Origin: Burkholderia sp.
GTDB lineage: Bacteria > Pseudomonadota > Gammaproteobacteria > Burkholderiales > Burkholderiaceae
Reading direction: 5' to 3'
Assembly (NCBI GenBank): GCA_031253835.1
Contig: JAIRVP010000043.1
Span: forward strand, 248,001-312,000
DNA: 64,000 nucleotides
The notes below the pieces were generated by a model that was not told the origin of the DNA, did no database searches, and saw only the letters and a list, made by a program, of their open reading frames with translations. This document shows, one piece after another, positions 11,119 through 19,451 of the stretch. A program made the position numbers and the translations under genes. How positions within the stretch are numbered: the first letter of the stretch is position 1; each line of letters opens with the position of its first letter.

Positions 11119-11459
11119 TGCTCGCCTCTTCGTCGTGCGGCGTGAATAGCCGCCATCGGACCATGCCCGCGCATTGAATCATATCTTCCGAGAAATGGCC
11201 CGCCGGGATGGTCAGCGATGGCCGACACCGGATCGACGCGCCCGCACGTGCCGTCTTGTTTTTCTGTGGGTACGACAACGCGTGCCGATCGCCGCACGCG
11301 GCGAAGAACCGGGCCGGGAGCGGCGACCGCAGCCGATGGTTCGATGAATCAGGCAACCGTGACGGCGGCAAATCCGCTGCCGCCGCCCCGTGCATGGCTC
11401 CATGCGAGCAGCGCGCCATCCGGGGCAACTGCCCGGACGGCGCGCGCTGCACGCAATCG
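11119..11459. other. Intergenic region between the DUF805 gene and cysB
   Basis: No gene is supported here. It contains the DUF805 promoter region and, at 11409-11449, a long GC-rich hairpin (18/19-nt arms beginning CAGCGCG) just beyond the cysB stop. The hairpin has no T-run but could be the 3' end structure of the cys transcript. Confidence 0.45.
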
Positions 11460-12386
11460 TCAAACGGCTTCGCGCAACAGCCCCGCGATTTCCGCTTCGT
11501 TCAGGTGCGGCGCGAACATCTCGATCAGCCGGTACGCATACGCACGCAGGAACGCGCCCTTGCGCAGCCCGACGCGCGTCGTGCTCGCCTCGAACAGGTG
11601 CTGCGTATCGAGCGCGACGAGCCCGGTGTCGCGCTGCGGATCGTAGGCCATCGCCGCGACGACGCCGATCCCCATCCCGAGCTCGACGTAGGTCTTGATC
11701 ACGTCCGCGTCGATCGCGGTCAGCACGACGTCCGGCACCGCACCCGCCTGCGTGAACGCCTGGTCGATGTGCGAGCGGCCCGTGAAGTCCTGGTCGTACG
11801 TGATGATCGGATACTCGGCGATTTCCTCGAGCGTCAGGTTCGCGCGGCCGACGAGCGGATGGCCCTTCGGCACGACGACCGTGTGATGCCACGAATAGCA
11901 CGGGAACGTGACGATGTCCGGATAGCGGTCGAGCGCCTCGGTCGAGATGCCGAGATCGGCTTCGCCGTTCAGGATCATCTGCGCGATCTGCTGCGGGCTG
12001 CCCTGGCGCAGCGCCAGATGCACCTTCGGGAACACGTCGGTGAACTGCCGGATCACCTTCGGCAGCGCGTAGCGCGCCTGCGTGTGCGTCGTCGCGACGA
12101 CGAGGTGGCCGCTGTCCTGGTCGGCGAACTGGCGCGCGACGCGGCGCAGGTTCTCGGCATCGAGCAGCATCCGCTCGATCAGCTGGTGCACGGCCTTGCC
12201 GGGCTCCGTGAGCCCCGTCAGCCGCTTGCCGCGCCGGATGAAGATGTCGACGCCCAGTTCATCCTCGAGATCCTTGATCTGCTTCGACACGCCCGACTGC
12301 GACGTGTACAGCACGTTCGCGACTTCCGTCAGGTTCATGTTCTGGCGCACCGCTTCGCGCACGAACCGCAATTGCTGAAAATTCAT
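11460..12386 (-). CDS. cysB: LysR-family regulator of sulfur assimilation, CysB type
   Basis: A 308-aa LysR-type regulator. The N-terminal winged helix (FQQLRFVREAV...TSQSGVSKQIKDLE) closely resembles CysB/Cbl proteins, and the effector domain includes TTHTQARYALP, a CysB-family signature for the inducer pocket. It is the last gene of the sulfate block, 76 bp beyond cysA, and AGAGG precedes the ATG. CysB activates sulfate transport and cysteine synthesis under sulfur limitation. Burkholderia also has the paralogue SsuR, so the exact name is inferred from position next to cysTWA. Confidence 0.87.
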   Translation of the reverse strand: MNFQQLRFVREAVRQNMNLTEVANVLYTSQSGVSKQIKDLEDELGVDIFIRRGKRLTGLTEPGKAVHQLIERMLLDAENLRRVARQFADQDSGHLVVATTHTQARYALPKVIRQFTDVFPKVHLALRQGSPQQIAQMILNGEADLGISTEALDRYPDIVTFPCYSWHHTVVVPKGHPLVGRANLTLEEIAEYPIITYDQDFTGRSHIDQAFTQAGAVPDVVLTAIDADVIKTYVELGMGIGVVAAMAYDPQRDTGLVALDTQHLFEASTTRVGLRKGAFLRAYAYRLIEMFAPHLNEAEIAGLLREAV

Positions 12387-12462
12387 GGGTATGCCTCTTA
12401 GGCTGTCGTTGTTTGATTGTCGATTCGGAGCGTGTTCCGCCCCCCTGCCCTGCATTTTCTCG

Positions 12463-13521
12463 TCAACGCGCGGGAAATACACGCACCGCGCGCGGCACGG
12501 CCGTCGCACCGTCGCCGACCTGCAGCGACAGCGCCCGCCATGCGTCGCGATCCAGCTCCGCCTCGAGCGCGCCGCCCGCGCGCGCCTCGAGCTCCACGCG
12601 CACCGACCCGCCGAGCGGGATCACGCGGCGCACGTCCACCGCGATGCCGTCGCGATGCCCTTCGTCCGTCGGCCACAGCTGCAGGTCGTGCGGCCGCACG
12701 TAGGCATTTGCGGGGCCCGCGAAATCGGCGTCGACCTCGATCGGCGCCGCCGCGCCCTCGGCGACGAAGCCGCGCCCGGCCACCGTGCCCGGCAGCCGGT
12801 TCGCCGCGCCGAGGAACTCGTACACGAACGCGCTCTGCGGGTGATCGTAGACGTCCTGCGGGCTGCCGACCTGCTCGACGTGGCCGCGGTTCAGCACGAC
12901 GATGCGGTCCGCGACTTCCAGCGCCTCCTCCTGGTCGTGCGTGACGAAGATCGTCGAGATGTGCAGGTCGTCGTGCAGCCGGCGCAGCCAGCCGCGCAAC
13001 TCCTTGCGGACCTTCGCGTCGAGTGCGCCGAACGGCTCGTCGAGCAGCAGCACCTTCGGCTCGACCGCGAGCGCACGGGCCAGCGCGATACGCTGGCGCT
13101 GGCCGCCCGACAGCTCGGACGGATAACGCTGCGCGAGCCAGTCGAGCTGCACGAGCTTCAGCAGTTCGTGCACCTTGTCGCGAATCACGGCTTCCGACGG
13201 CCGCTCGCGGCGCGGCTTCACGCGCAGCCCGAACGCAACGTTCTCGAACACCGTCATGTGGCGGAACAGCGCGTAGTGCTGGAACACGAAGCCGACCTGG
13301 CGGTCGCGCGCGCCGACCGACGCGACGTCGAGCCCCTGCAGCACGACCTGGCCGGCGTCCGCGTGCTCGAGGCCCGCGATCACGCGCAGCAGCGTGGTCT
13401 TGCCGCAGCCGGACGGCCCGAGCAGCGCGACCAGTTCGCCCGGCGGAAAGTCGAGCGACACGTTGTCGAGCGCGGTGAAATCGCCGAAGCGCTTCTGAAG
13501 GTGACGGACGGTGATACCCAT
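12463..13521 (-). CDS. cysA: Sulfate/thiosulfate ABC transporter ATP-binding protein
   Basis: A 352-aa ATPase with Walker A GPSGCGKTT, signature LSGGQRQRIALARAL, Walker B LLLDEPFGALD and the H-loop VTHDQEEALE. It also has the C-terminal regulatory/TOBE-like extension typical of CysA. The start at 13521 has AGAGG upstream; a longer frame to 13572 would read into the cysW end. It energises uptake of sulfate through CysT/CysW and follows cysW by 13 bp. Confidence 0.95.
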   Translation of the reverse strand: MGITVRHLQKRFGDFTALDNVSLDFPPGELVALLGPSGCGKTTLLRVIAGLEHADAGQVVLQGLDVASVGARDRQVGFVFQHYALFRHMTVFENVAFGLRVKPRRERPSEAVIRDKVHELLKLVQLDWLAQRYPSELSGGQRQRIALARALAVEPKVLLLDEPFGALDAKVRKELRGWLRRLHDDLHISTIFVTHDQEEALEVADRIVVLNRGHVEQVGSPQDVYDHPQSAFVYEFLGAANRLPGTVAGRGFVAEGAAAPIEVDADFAGPANAYVRPHDLQLWPTDEGHRDGIAVDVRRVIPLGGSVRVELEARAGGALEAELDRDAWRALSLQVGDGATAVPRAVRVFPAR

Positions 13522-13534
13522 TCTGGTTGCCTCT

Positions 13535-14479
13535 TTACGATTTCGACGAAACGGCGGCGACGGGGCCGGCATGTGCGGGAACGGTGTCGGTCGCGCCGGC
13601 CAGTTCGGCGGCGAGATGACGCTCGGCGATCAGCTTCAGCGCGAGCGTGACGAGCGCGAGCAGCGCCAGCACCGACGCCACCGCGAACGCCGCCGCGAAG
13701 TTGTATTCGTTGTACAGGATCTCGACGTGCAGCGGCATCGTGTCGGTCTGGCCGCGAATATGGCCCGACACGACCGACACCGCGCCGAACTCGCCCATCG
13801 CGCGCGCATTGCACAGGATCACGCCGTACAGCAGGCCCCACTTCACGTTCGGCAGCGTCACGCGGCGGAAGATCTGCCAGCCCGACGCGCCAAGCACGCG
13901 CGCGGCTTCTTCCTCGTCGGTGCCTTGCGCCTGCATCAGCGGAATCAGCTCGCGCGCGACGAACGGGAACGTGACGAAGATCGTCGCGAGCACGATGCCC
14001 GGCACCGCGAAGATGATCTGCACGTCGTGATCCTGCAGCCACGGCCCGAGCCAGCCCTGCGCGCCGAACAGCAGCACGTACACGAGGCCCGAGATCACCG
14101 GCGACACCGAGAACGGCAGGTCGATCAGCGTCGTCAGCAGCGCCTTGCCGCGGAATTCGAACTTCGCGATCGCCCACGACGCACACACGCCGAACACGAG
14201 GTTCAGCGGCACGGCAATCACGGCGACGGTCAGCGTCAGCTTGATCGCCGACCACGCATCGGGATCGGCCAGCGATTCCAGATAAAAGCCGACGCCCTTG
14301 CGCAGCGCCTCGACGAACACCGCGGCGAGCGGCACGACGAGGAAGAATGCGAGGAACGCCAGCGCGATGCCCGTGAGCAGCCAGCGCACGACGCGCGACT
14401 CGCTGACGGGGTCGAGCCGTTTCGCGGCGCGCACGGCCGGCGACGGGGTTTTCAGCACGACGGTGGCCTCCTGGCTCAT
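13535..14479 (-). CDS. cysW: Sulfate/thiosulfate ABC transporter permease CysW
   Basis: A 314-aa permease with about six membrane segments. The EAA-type loop (EEEAARVLGASGWQIFRRVTLP) couples to CysA. Its ATG overlaps the cysT stop codon (ATGA at 14476-14479). The N-terminal 30 residues are cytoplasmic. Second permease of the sulfate importer. Confidence 0.94.
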   Translation of the reverse strand: MSQEATVVLKTPSPAVRAAKRLDPVSESRVVRWLLTGIALAFLAFFLVVPLAAVFVEALRKGVGFYLESLADPDAWSAIKLTLTVAVIAVPLNLVFGVCASWAIAKFEFRGKALLTTLIDLPFSVSPVISGLVYVLLFGAQGWLGPWLQDHDVQIIFAVPGIVLATIFVTFPFVARELIPLMQAQGTDEEEAARVLGASGWQIFRRVTLPNVKWGLLYGVILCNARAMGEFGAVSVVSGHIRGQTDTMPLHVEILYNEYNFAAAFAVASVLALLALVTLALKLIAERHLAAELAGATDTVPAHAGPVAAVSSKS

Positions 14480-15369
14480 TGCTGGCCTCCTGCTGCGACG
14501 GCGGTGACGGTAGCGGGCGCGGGGCCGCTGGCACCCTTGCTCGTGCGGCGCTGCAGGTACCACTGGAGCGTGTTGATCAGCAGCAGCATCAGGAACGACA
14601 CGACCAGCATCACGACCGCCAGCGCGGTCGCGCCCGCGTAGTCGTACTGCTCGAGCTTCGTGATGATCAGCAGCGACGTGATCTCGGATTTCATCGGCAC
14701 GTTGCCGGCGATGAAGATCACCGAGCCGTATTCGCCGAGCGCACGCGCGAACGCGAGCGCGAACCCGGTGAGGAGCGCCGGCAGCACGGCCGGCAGCACG
14801 ACGCGGCGGAACGTCAGCCAGCGCGATGCGCCGAGGCATGCGGCCGCTTCTTCCTGCTCGCGCTCGAAATCCTCGAGCACCGGCTGCACGGTGCGCACGA
14901 CGAACGGCAGCCCGATGAAGGTCAGCGCGACCAGCACGCCGGCCGGCGTGAACGCGATCTTGATGCCGAGCGGCGCCAGATACTGGCCGACCCAGCCGTT
15001 GGTCGCGTAGACGGCCGCGAGCGAGATGCCGGCGACCGACGTCGGCAGCGCGAACGGCAGGTCGACGATTGCATCGACGAGGCGCTTGAACGGGAACGTG
15101 TAGCGCACGAGCACCCACGCGACGAGGAAGCCGAACACGGCGTTGATCAGCGCGCCGCCCAGTGCGGACGTGAACGTCAGCCGGTACGACGCGAGCACGC
15201 GCGGCGACGCGACGGCGGTGGCGAACTGGTCCCACGACAGCGTCGCGGTCTTCAGGAACGTGGCGGCGAGCGGGATCAGCACCACGAGGCTCAAATAGGC
15301 CACCGTGATGCCGAGTGTCACGCCGAAACCGGGCAGCGCGCTCGGCTTGCGAAAGGTGTACGTCGTCAT
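14476..15369 (-). CDS. cysT: Sulfate/thiosulfate ABC transporter permease CysT (CysU)
   Basis: A 297-aa inner-membrane permease with about six hydrophobic segments and the conserved EAA loop (EEAAACLGASRWLTFRRVVLP). It begins MTTYTFRKPSALPGFG, typical of CysT, and precedes cysW with overlapping codons. Together with CysW it forms the channel for sulfate and thiosulfate import. Confidence 0.94.
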   Translation of the reverse strand: MTTYTFRKPSALPGFGVTLGITVAYLSLVVLIPLAATFLKTATLSWDQFATAVASPRVLASYRLTFTSALGGALINAVFGFLVAWVLVRYTFPFKRLVDAIVDLPFALPTSVAGISLAAVYATNGWVGQYLAPLGIKIAFTPAGVLVALTFIGLPFVVRTVQPVLEDFEREQEEAAACLGASRWLTFRRVVLPAVLPALLTGFALAFARALGEYGSVIFIAGNVPMKSEITSLLIITKLEQYDYAGATALAVVMLVVSFLMLLLINTLQWYLQRRTSKGASGPAPATVTAVAAGGQQ

Positions 15370-15416
15370 CGGATGCTCTTGCTGGGTCGATGCTGCTCAC
15401 GGGTCCGACGCAAACG

Positions 15417-15477
15417 CCGGCGCAGTGAATCGCGCCGGCGAGCCGTCGGGGATGCGGCGCGCTGCGTGGCGCGCCGC
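15417..15477 (-). repeat. Two consecutive hairpins between sbp and cysT
   Basis: GCCGGCGC/GCGCCGGC (15417-15424 with 15432-15439) and GCGGCGCGC/GCGCGCCGC (15454-15462 with 15469-15477) are perfect stems. They lie in the 121-bp gap between the binding-protein gene and the first permease gene. Such structures commonly protect upstream mRNA, which would yield more binding protein than membrane components. Confidence 0.65.
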
Positions 15478-15490
15478 TGTCGTTATGGCG

Positions 15491-16528
15491 TTACTGCGGC
15501 TTGTAGATCGAGTCGAACACGCCGCCGTCCGCGAAGTGCGTCTTCTGTGCACTCGTCCAGCCGCCGAACGTGTCGTCGACCGTGTACAGCTTCAGCTTCG
15601 GGAACTGCTTCGTCAGTTCCGCCGGCACGTTCTTCGAACGCGGCCGGTAGTAGTTGCGTGCCGCGATCTCCTGGCCCTGCGGGCTGTACAGGAAGTTCAG
15701 GTATGCGTCGGCCAGCTTGCGCGTGCCCTTCTTGTCGACCACCTTGTCGACCACCGCGACGGGCGGCTCGGCCAGGATGCTCACCGACGGCACGACGATC
15801 TCGAACTTGTCGGGTCCGAATTCCTTCACCGACAGGAATGCCTCGTTTTCCCATGCGATCAGCACGTCGCCGATCCCGCGCTGCACGAAGCTCGTCGTCG
15901 CGCCCCGCGCGCCCGAATCGAGCACGCCTGCGTTCTTGTACAGCTTCGTGACGAATTCCTTGGCCGTCTGCTCGTTGCCGCCCGGCTTGTGCACGGCGTA
16001 CGCCCATGCGGCCAGGTAGTTCCAGCGTGCGCCGCCCGACGTCTTCGGGTTCGGCGTGACGATCGAGATGCCCGGCTTGGTCAGGTCGTCCCAGTCCTTG
16101 ATCCCCTTCGGATTGCCCTTGCGCACCAGGAACACGATCGTCGACGTGTACGGCGACGCGTTGTCGGGCAGGCGCTTCTGCCAGTCCTTGTTCACGAGCC
16201 CCTTGTTCGCGAGCGCGTCGATGTCGTACGCGAGCGCCAGCGTGACGACGTCGGCCTGCAGGCCGTCGAGCACCGAGCGCGCCTGCGCACCCGAACCGCC
16301 GTGCGACTGCTTGAAGTTGACGGTCTCGCCCGTCTTCGCCTTCCACTCCTTGCCGAACGCCTGGTTGAAGTCCTGATACAGCTCGCGCGTCGGGTCGTAC
16401 GACACGTTCAGGAACGTCGTATCGGCCTGGGCATGCGTCGCGACGCCCAGCGCCGCCGCCGCGCCCAGCGCGAGTGTTGCGATCAGGCGGCCCACTCCGC
16501 CCACCAGCCCCGTATTGCGCTTCGCCAT
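15491..16528 (-). CDS. sbp: Sulfate-binding periplasmic protein
   Basis: A 345-aa protein with a signal peptide ending THAQADT. It is strongly related to Sbp/CysP: the mature start (TTFLNVSYDPTRELYQDFN) and the QSHGGSGAQARSV segment line the sulfate pocket, and the ITPNP-like IVTPNPKTSGGARWNYLAAW stretch is conserved. It delivers sulfate to CysTWA. First gene of the sulfate operon, divergent from lexA; expected to be CysB-controlled. Confidence 0.95.
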   Translation of the reverse strand: MAKRNTGLVGGVGRLIATLALGAAAALGVATHAQADTTFLNVSYDPTRELYQDFNQAFGKEWKAKTGETVNFKQSHGGSGAQARSVLDGLQADVVTLALAYDIDALANKGLVNKDWQKRLPDNASPYTSTIVFLVRKGNPKGIKDWDDLTKPGISIVTPNPKTSGGARWNYLAAWAYAVHKPGGNEQTAKEFVTKLYKNAGVLDSGARGATTSFVQRGIGDVLIAWENEAFLSVKEFGPDKFEIVVPSVSILAEPPVAVVDKVVDKKGTRKLADAYLNFLYSPQGQEIAARNYYRPRSKNVPAELTKQFPKLKLYTVDDTFGGWTSAQKTHFADGGVFDSIYKPQ

Positions 16529-16749
16529 CCTTGGTTCTCCAGTGTTGTCGGTATTGCGATGTCGGGCCAGTCTAACGAACGGGTTACATGATTAAAAATA
16601 ATCGTTCTTCATTTTTTAATACTCAAAAGTGCTAACGCAGACGGGATGGACGGTTGCGGCAGATAAACCGCCGTCCGGACGTCGCAAAATCACGCCGGAA
16701 CCGGCGTGATCGCGTCGAACCTCACGTAACACTTGAAATTCCCGAAGTA
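16529..16749. promoter_or_regulatory. sbp promoter side of the sbp-lexA divergent region
   Basis: This AT-rich stretch (for example 16588-16620, ATGATTAAAAATAATCG and the T-run after it) is very unlike the surrounding DNA. CysB binds AT-rich promoter DNA, so this is the probable CysB target for the sbp-cys operon. I could not define precise half-sites. Confidence 0.5.
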
Positions 16750-16765
16750 CTGTATAAAAATACAG
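16750..16765. promoter_or_regulatory. SOS box 1 of lexA
   Basis: CTGTATAAAAATACAG matches the CTGT-N8-ACAG LexA consensus exactly. It is 27 bp upstream of the lexA ATG. Confidence 0.95.
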
Positions 16766-16769
16766 CTCA

Positions 16770-16785
16770 CTGTCTATCCATACAG
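16770..16785. promoter_or_regulatory. SOS box 2 of lexA
   Basis: CTGTCTATCCATACAG is a second exact CTGT-N8-ACAG site whose start is 20 bp from the first, i.e. on the same helix face. Its end is 7 bp before the lexA ATG, so bound LexA would also block the ribosome-binding region. Two boxes give tight autoregulation, as in E. coli lexA. Confidence 0.95.
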
Positions 16786-16792
16786 TTGAGCC

Positions 16793-17440
16793 ATGACCAA
16801 ACTCACCGCCCGTCAGCAGCAAGTGTTCGACTTGATCCGTCGCGCGATCGAGCGCTCCGGATTCCCGCCCACCCGCGCCGAGATCGCGGCCGAACTGGGC
16901 TTCAGCTCGCCGAATGCGGCCGAGGAGCACCTGCGTGCGCTGGCACGCAAGGGCGTGATCGAGCTGGCCGCCGGCGCGTCGCGCGGCATCCGCCTGCTCG
17001 GCATCGACGATGCCCCGCACCAGTTCACGCTGCCGCACGCCGGCCTGATGCAACTGTCGCTGCCGCTCGTCGGCCGCGTCGCGGCCGGTAGCCCGATCCT
17101 TGCGCAGGAGCACATCTCGCAGCACTACGCGTGCGATCCCGCGCTGTTCACGAGCAAGCCCGACTACCTGCTGAAGGTGCGCGGCCTGTCGATGCGCGAC
17201 GCCGGCATTCTCGACGGCGACCTCCTCGCCGTGCAGAAGCGCACGGAAGCGAAGGACGGCCAGATCATCGTCGCGCGTCTCGGCGACGACGTCACGGTCA
17301 AGCGCCTGATGCGCCGGCCGGGCGGCCTCGAGCTGATCGCGGAGAACCCGGATTACGAAAACATCTTCGTCAAGGCCGGCAGCGCGGAATTCGCGCTGGA
17401 AGGCATCGCCGTCGGGCTGATCCGCTCGGGCGAACTCTGA
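16793..17440 (+). CDS. lexA: LexA repressor, SOS response
   Basis: A 215-aa LexA. The N-terminal winged helix (residues 1-65, FPPTRAEIAAELGFSSPNAA) binds the SOS boxes directly upstream. The C-terminal S24-type domain has the Ala98-Gly99 self-cleavage site (RVAAGSP) and the Ser133/Lys170 catalytic dyad (RGLSMRD, TVKRLM). RecA-stimulated cleavage derepresses the SOS regulon. It is slightly longer than the E. coli protein because of a linker extension (residues 70-90). Divergent from sbp. Confidence 0.97.
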   Translation: MTKLTARQQQVFDLIRRAIERSGFPPTRAEIAAELGFSSPNAAEEHLRALARKGVIELAAGASRGIRLLGIDDAPHQFTLPHAGLMQLSLPLVGRVAAGSPILAQEHISQHYACDPALFTSKPDYLLKVRGLSMRDAGILDGDLLAVQKRTEAKDGQIIVARLGDDVTVKRLMRRPGGLELIAENPDYENIFVKAGSAEFALEGIAVGLIRSGEL

Positions 17441-17466
17441 CATTCCGTCTCGCTGAGGAGAACATC

Positions 17467-17802
17467 ATGGAACGCCTTGCCCGCCTGCTGCCTTTCCGTC
17501 AATTCGGTCGCCTGCGTCATCTGCGCGGCCGTACGCCCTGCGCACCGCTGTCCGCGGCCGCGCCCGTGCAAGAAGAAGTCGCAGTCGAACGGCAGGCGTC
17601 CCTGCTGCCGTCGGCGCTCCCCGCGTTCGCGCGGGTATCGCTGAACGCCGGCCTGAATCATGCGGAACCCGCGCGCCGCGCGCCGGTGCGCGTCTATCAC
17701 GGCCGTTCGCGCCTGATCATGGTCGGCACGATCGATGCCGTGTGCCGGATGATCGACCGCTGCATCGCCGAGGAACGATCGGCCACGCCTGGCGGTCTCT
17801 GA
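17467..17802 (+). CDS. Hypothetical protein downstream of lexA
   Basis: A 111-aa basic protein that I do not recognise. GAGGAG lies seven nt before the ATG, and only 26 bp separate it from lexA, so it is probably cotranscribed and SOS-induced. The N-terminal half is arginine- and alanine-rich. The C-terminal part (PVRVYHGRSRLIMVGTIDAV through RMIDRCIAEE) looks like a compact conserved unit. In pseudomonads the gene after lexA is the division inhibitor sulA; similar position suggests but does not show a related role here. Confidence 0.75.
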   Translation: MERLARLLPFRQFGRLRHLRGRTPCAPLSAAAPVQEEVAVERQASLLPSALPAFARVSLNAGLNHAEPARRAPVRVYHGRSRLIMVGTIDAVCRMIDRCIAEERSATPGGL

Positions 17803-17831
17803 TTGCGGAACATCCCCGCACCGGAGGCAAC

Positions 17832-18542
17832 TTGACTGGATCTTCGGGCCGCGCCTGGCGGCTCAAGCCCCTGCTGATCGTCGTGCTGGCCATTGCTGTC
17901 GTCGCGGCGATCGGCTATGCGTACGCGTCGCCGTATGTCGCGCTCGGTCGCCTGAAATCGGCGATCGACGCGCGCGATGCGCAGACCATCAGCGAATATG
18001 TCGATTTCCCGTCGCTGCGTATCAGCCTGAAGCAGCAAGTCACGGAAGAGTTGATGCGCCGGATCGACGCGGTGAAGAAGAACAATCCGTTCGCGGTGAT
18101 CGGCGCGCTGATCGGGTCCGCACTGGTCGGCCGGCTGGTCGATGCATACGCGACGCCGGAGGGCGTGGCCGCGCTGATGAGCGGATTGCCGCCGCGCGGC
18201 AATCCCGGCGAGCGTCCGCCCGACTGGTCGAATCAGCCGCCAGGCCACGCCCCGGCCGACTCGCCGGCCACACCGGCCGCCAATCCGGCACCGGCAAGCG
18301 CCACCGCGCCGGGCAACAACACGGCGGCTGCGTCATCGCCGGCACCGGCCCCTGCCGCGCCGGCCAGCGCGAACGATGCAACACACTCGCCGCACCAGCA
18401 GCAAACCAGCGCGGGCTACCGGAATATCGATGAATTCGTCGTGACGTACCAGCGCAGCGCCGACGGCACGCGCTATGCGGCGATATTCCACCGCTTCGGG
18501 CTGTTCTCGTGGAAATTGTCCGCGATCGACCTGCACGCATAG
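17832..18542 (+). CDS. DUF2939 family membrane-anchored protein
   Basis: A 236-aa protein. The N-terminus has a single membrane segment (about residues 12-34), followed by the DUF2939 pattern SPYVALGRLKSAIDARDAQT. An alanine/proline-rich low-complexity linker spans about residues 135-185, and the C-terminal part again resembles the family (FVVTYQRSADG...LFSWKLSAIDL). I chose the TTG at 17832 because GGAGG lies four nt upstream; an upstream ATG at 17742 would overlap the preceding gene. DUF2939 proteins are predicted envelope proteins of unknown function. Confidence 0.75.
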   Translation: MTGSSGRAWRLKPLLIVVLAIAVVAAIGYAYASPYVALGRLKSAIDARDAQTISEYVDFPSLRISLKQQVTEELMRRIDAVKKNNPFAVIGALIGSALVGRLVDAYATPEGVAALMSGLPPRGNPGERPPDWSNQPPGHAPADSPATPAANPAPASATAPGNNTAAASSPAPAPAAPASANDATHSPHQQQTSAGYRNIDEFVVTYQRSADGTRYAAIFHRFGLFSWKLSAIDLHA

Positions 18543-18627
18543 CCGGCCGCGCGGTATCCGCGCCGCTGATGCGGCACGGCGCCTGACCGGCGCGCATCGC
18601 CGGCCCGGCCGTCATCGAATCATTCGA

Positions 18628-19125
18628 TCATTTGCCGTTCGCCGTGGCGGCTTCACGCTCGCGCGCGATTTCTTCCTTCTGCTCCTGCGCCGACGAACAC
18701 GCCACCAGGATGCTGCAGTTCACGCGATCGAGCAGTTGCGTATTGCCCGACCCCATCCACCATCTCGACAGCCCGCTGCGGCACCGGTGGCCGACGACGA
18801 CGAGATCGGCCTTCAGTTCCGTCGCGAGATTCGCGATTTCGTCGATCGGATAGCCGAATGCGAAATGGCCTTCGGCCTGCACGCCGCGCTCACGCAGCCA
18901 GTTCACGCCTTCCTGCAGGATTTCACGCGCGGTTTCCTCGAACCGGCCGCACGCGACATCGGTCAGCAGACCTGCGCTTTGCGCAATGCTCGAGCGCATG
19001 TCGACGACCGACAGCAAGTGCGTTTCGGCCTTCAGGTCCATTGCGAGATTGGCACCGCAGCGCAGTGCCTTGCGCCCTTCGAGCGTGCCGTCGTAACACA
19101 GCAAAATCTTGTTGTAGCTAGCCAT
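18628..19125 (-). CDS. Universal stress protein (UspA family)
   Basis: A 165-aa single-domain Usp. The N-terminal strand with KILLCYDGT and the C-terminal nucleotide-binding loop are present. The loop, however, reads G112-H-R-C115-(9 residues)-G125-S126, so the second glycine of the G-2X-G-9X-G(S/T) ATP motif is a cysteine. A lysine/glutamate-rich tail of about 25 residues follows. ATP-binding Usps act as cytosolic stress regulators; the substitution makes nucleotide binding uncertain. Single gene. Confidence 0.9.
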   Translation of the reverse strand: MASYNKILLCYDGTLEGRKALRCGANLAMDLKAETHLLSVVDMRSSIAQSAGLLTDVACGRFEETAREILQEGVNWLRERGVQAEGHFAFGYPIDEIANLATELKADLVVVGHRCRSGLSRWWMGSGNTQLLDRVNCSILVACSSAQEQKEEIAREREAATANGK

Positions 19126-19451
19126 GAAACCTCCCTATCGCGACAACGAGCCTACGCATTCATCATGGTGCGCCGCAATTCAGGACGCAAGGGATGGAAA
19201 ACGCTGATTCGCCCCGCCCGGCGCGTGCGCGATGATGCAGTGCACGATCGGTGCGCGCATGCATCGCACCGTGCAGGCATGCCCTGAAGAGACGCAGCCG
19301 ATGCACTAGAATGGCCCGTTCGTACGCCGGCGGGCGATCGCCACGCCGGCGTCGTGCGCTTCGGTCATGCTCGTGTGACACGCATCCGCGCGATCCGTTC
19401 GCCAACCGGCCACGCACCGGGCAGCCACGCGCCCCCGCTTACAACGACAAC
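19126..19451. other. Divergent intergenic region between the usp and nodI-type genes
   Basis: About 325 bp with promoters presumed for both directions. No additional gene or strong structure is evident. An in-frame upstream extension of the ATPase gene to 19251 is arginine-rich and lacks protein character, so it is not included. Confidence 0.4.

Noticed and set aside
13535..15400. 621-aa frame suggesting a cysT-cysW fusion
   Set aside because: The first half is antiphase to cysT; the true cysW start overlaps the cysT stop.
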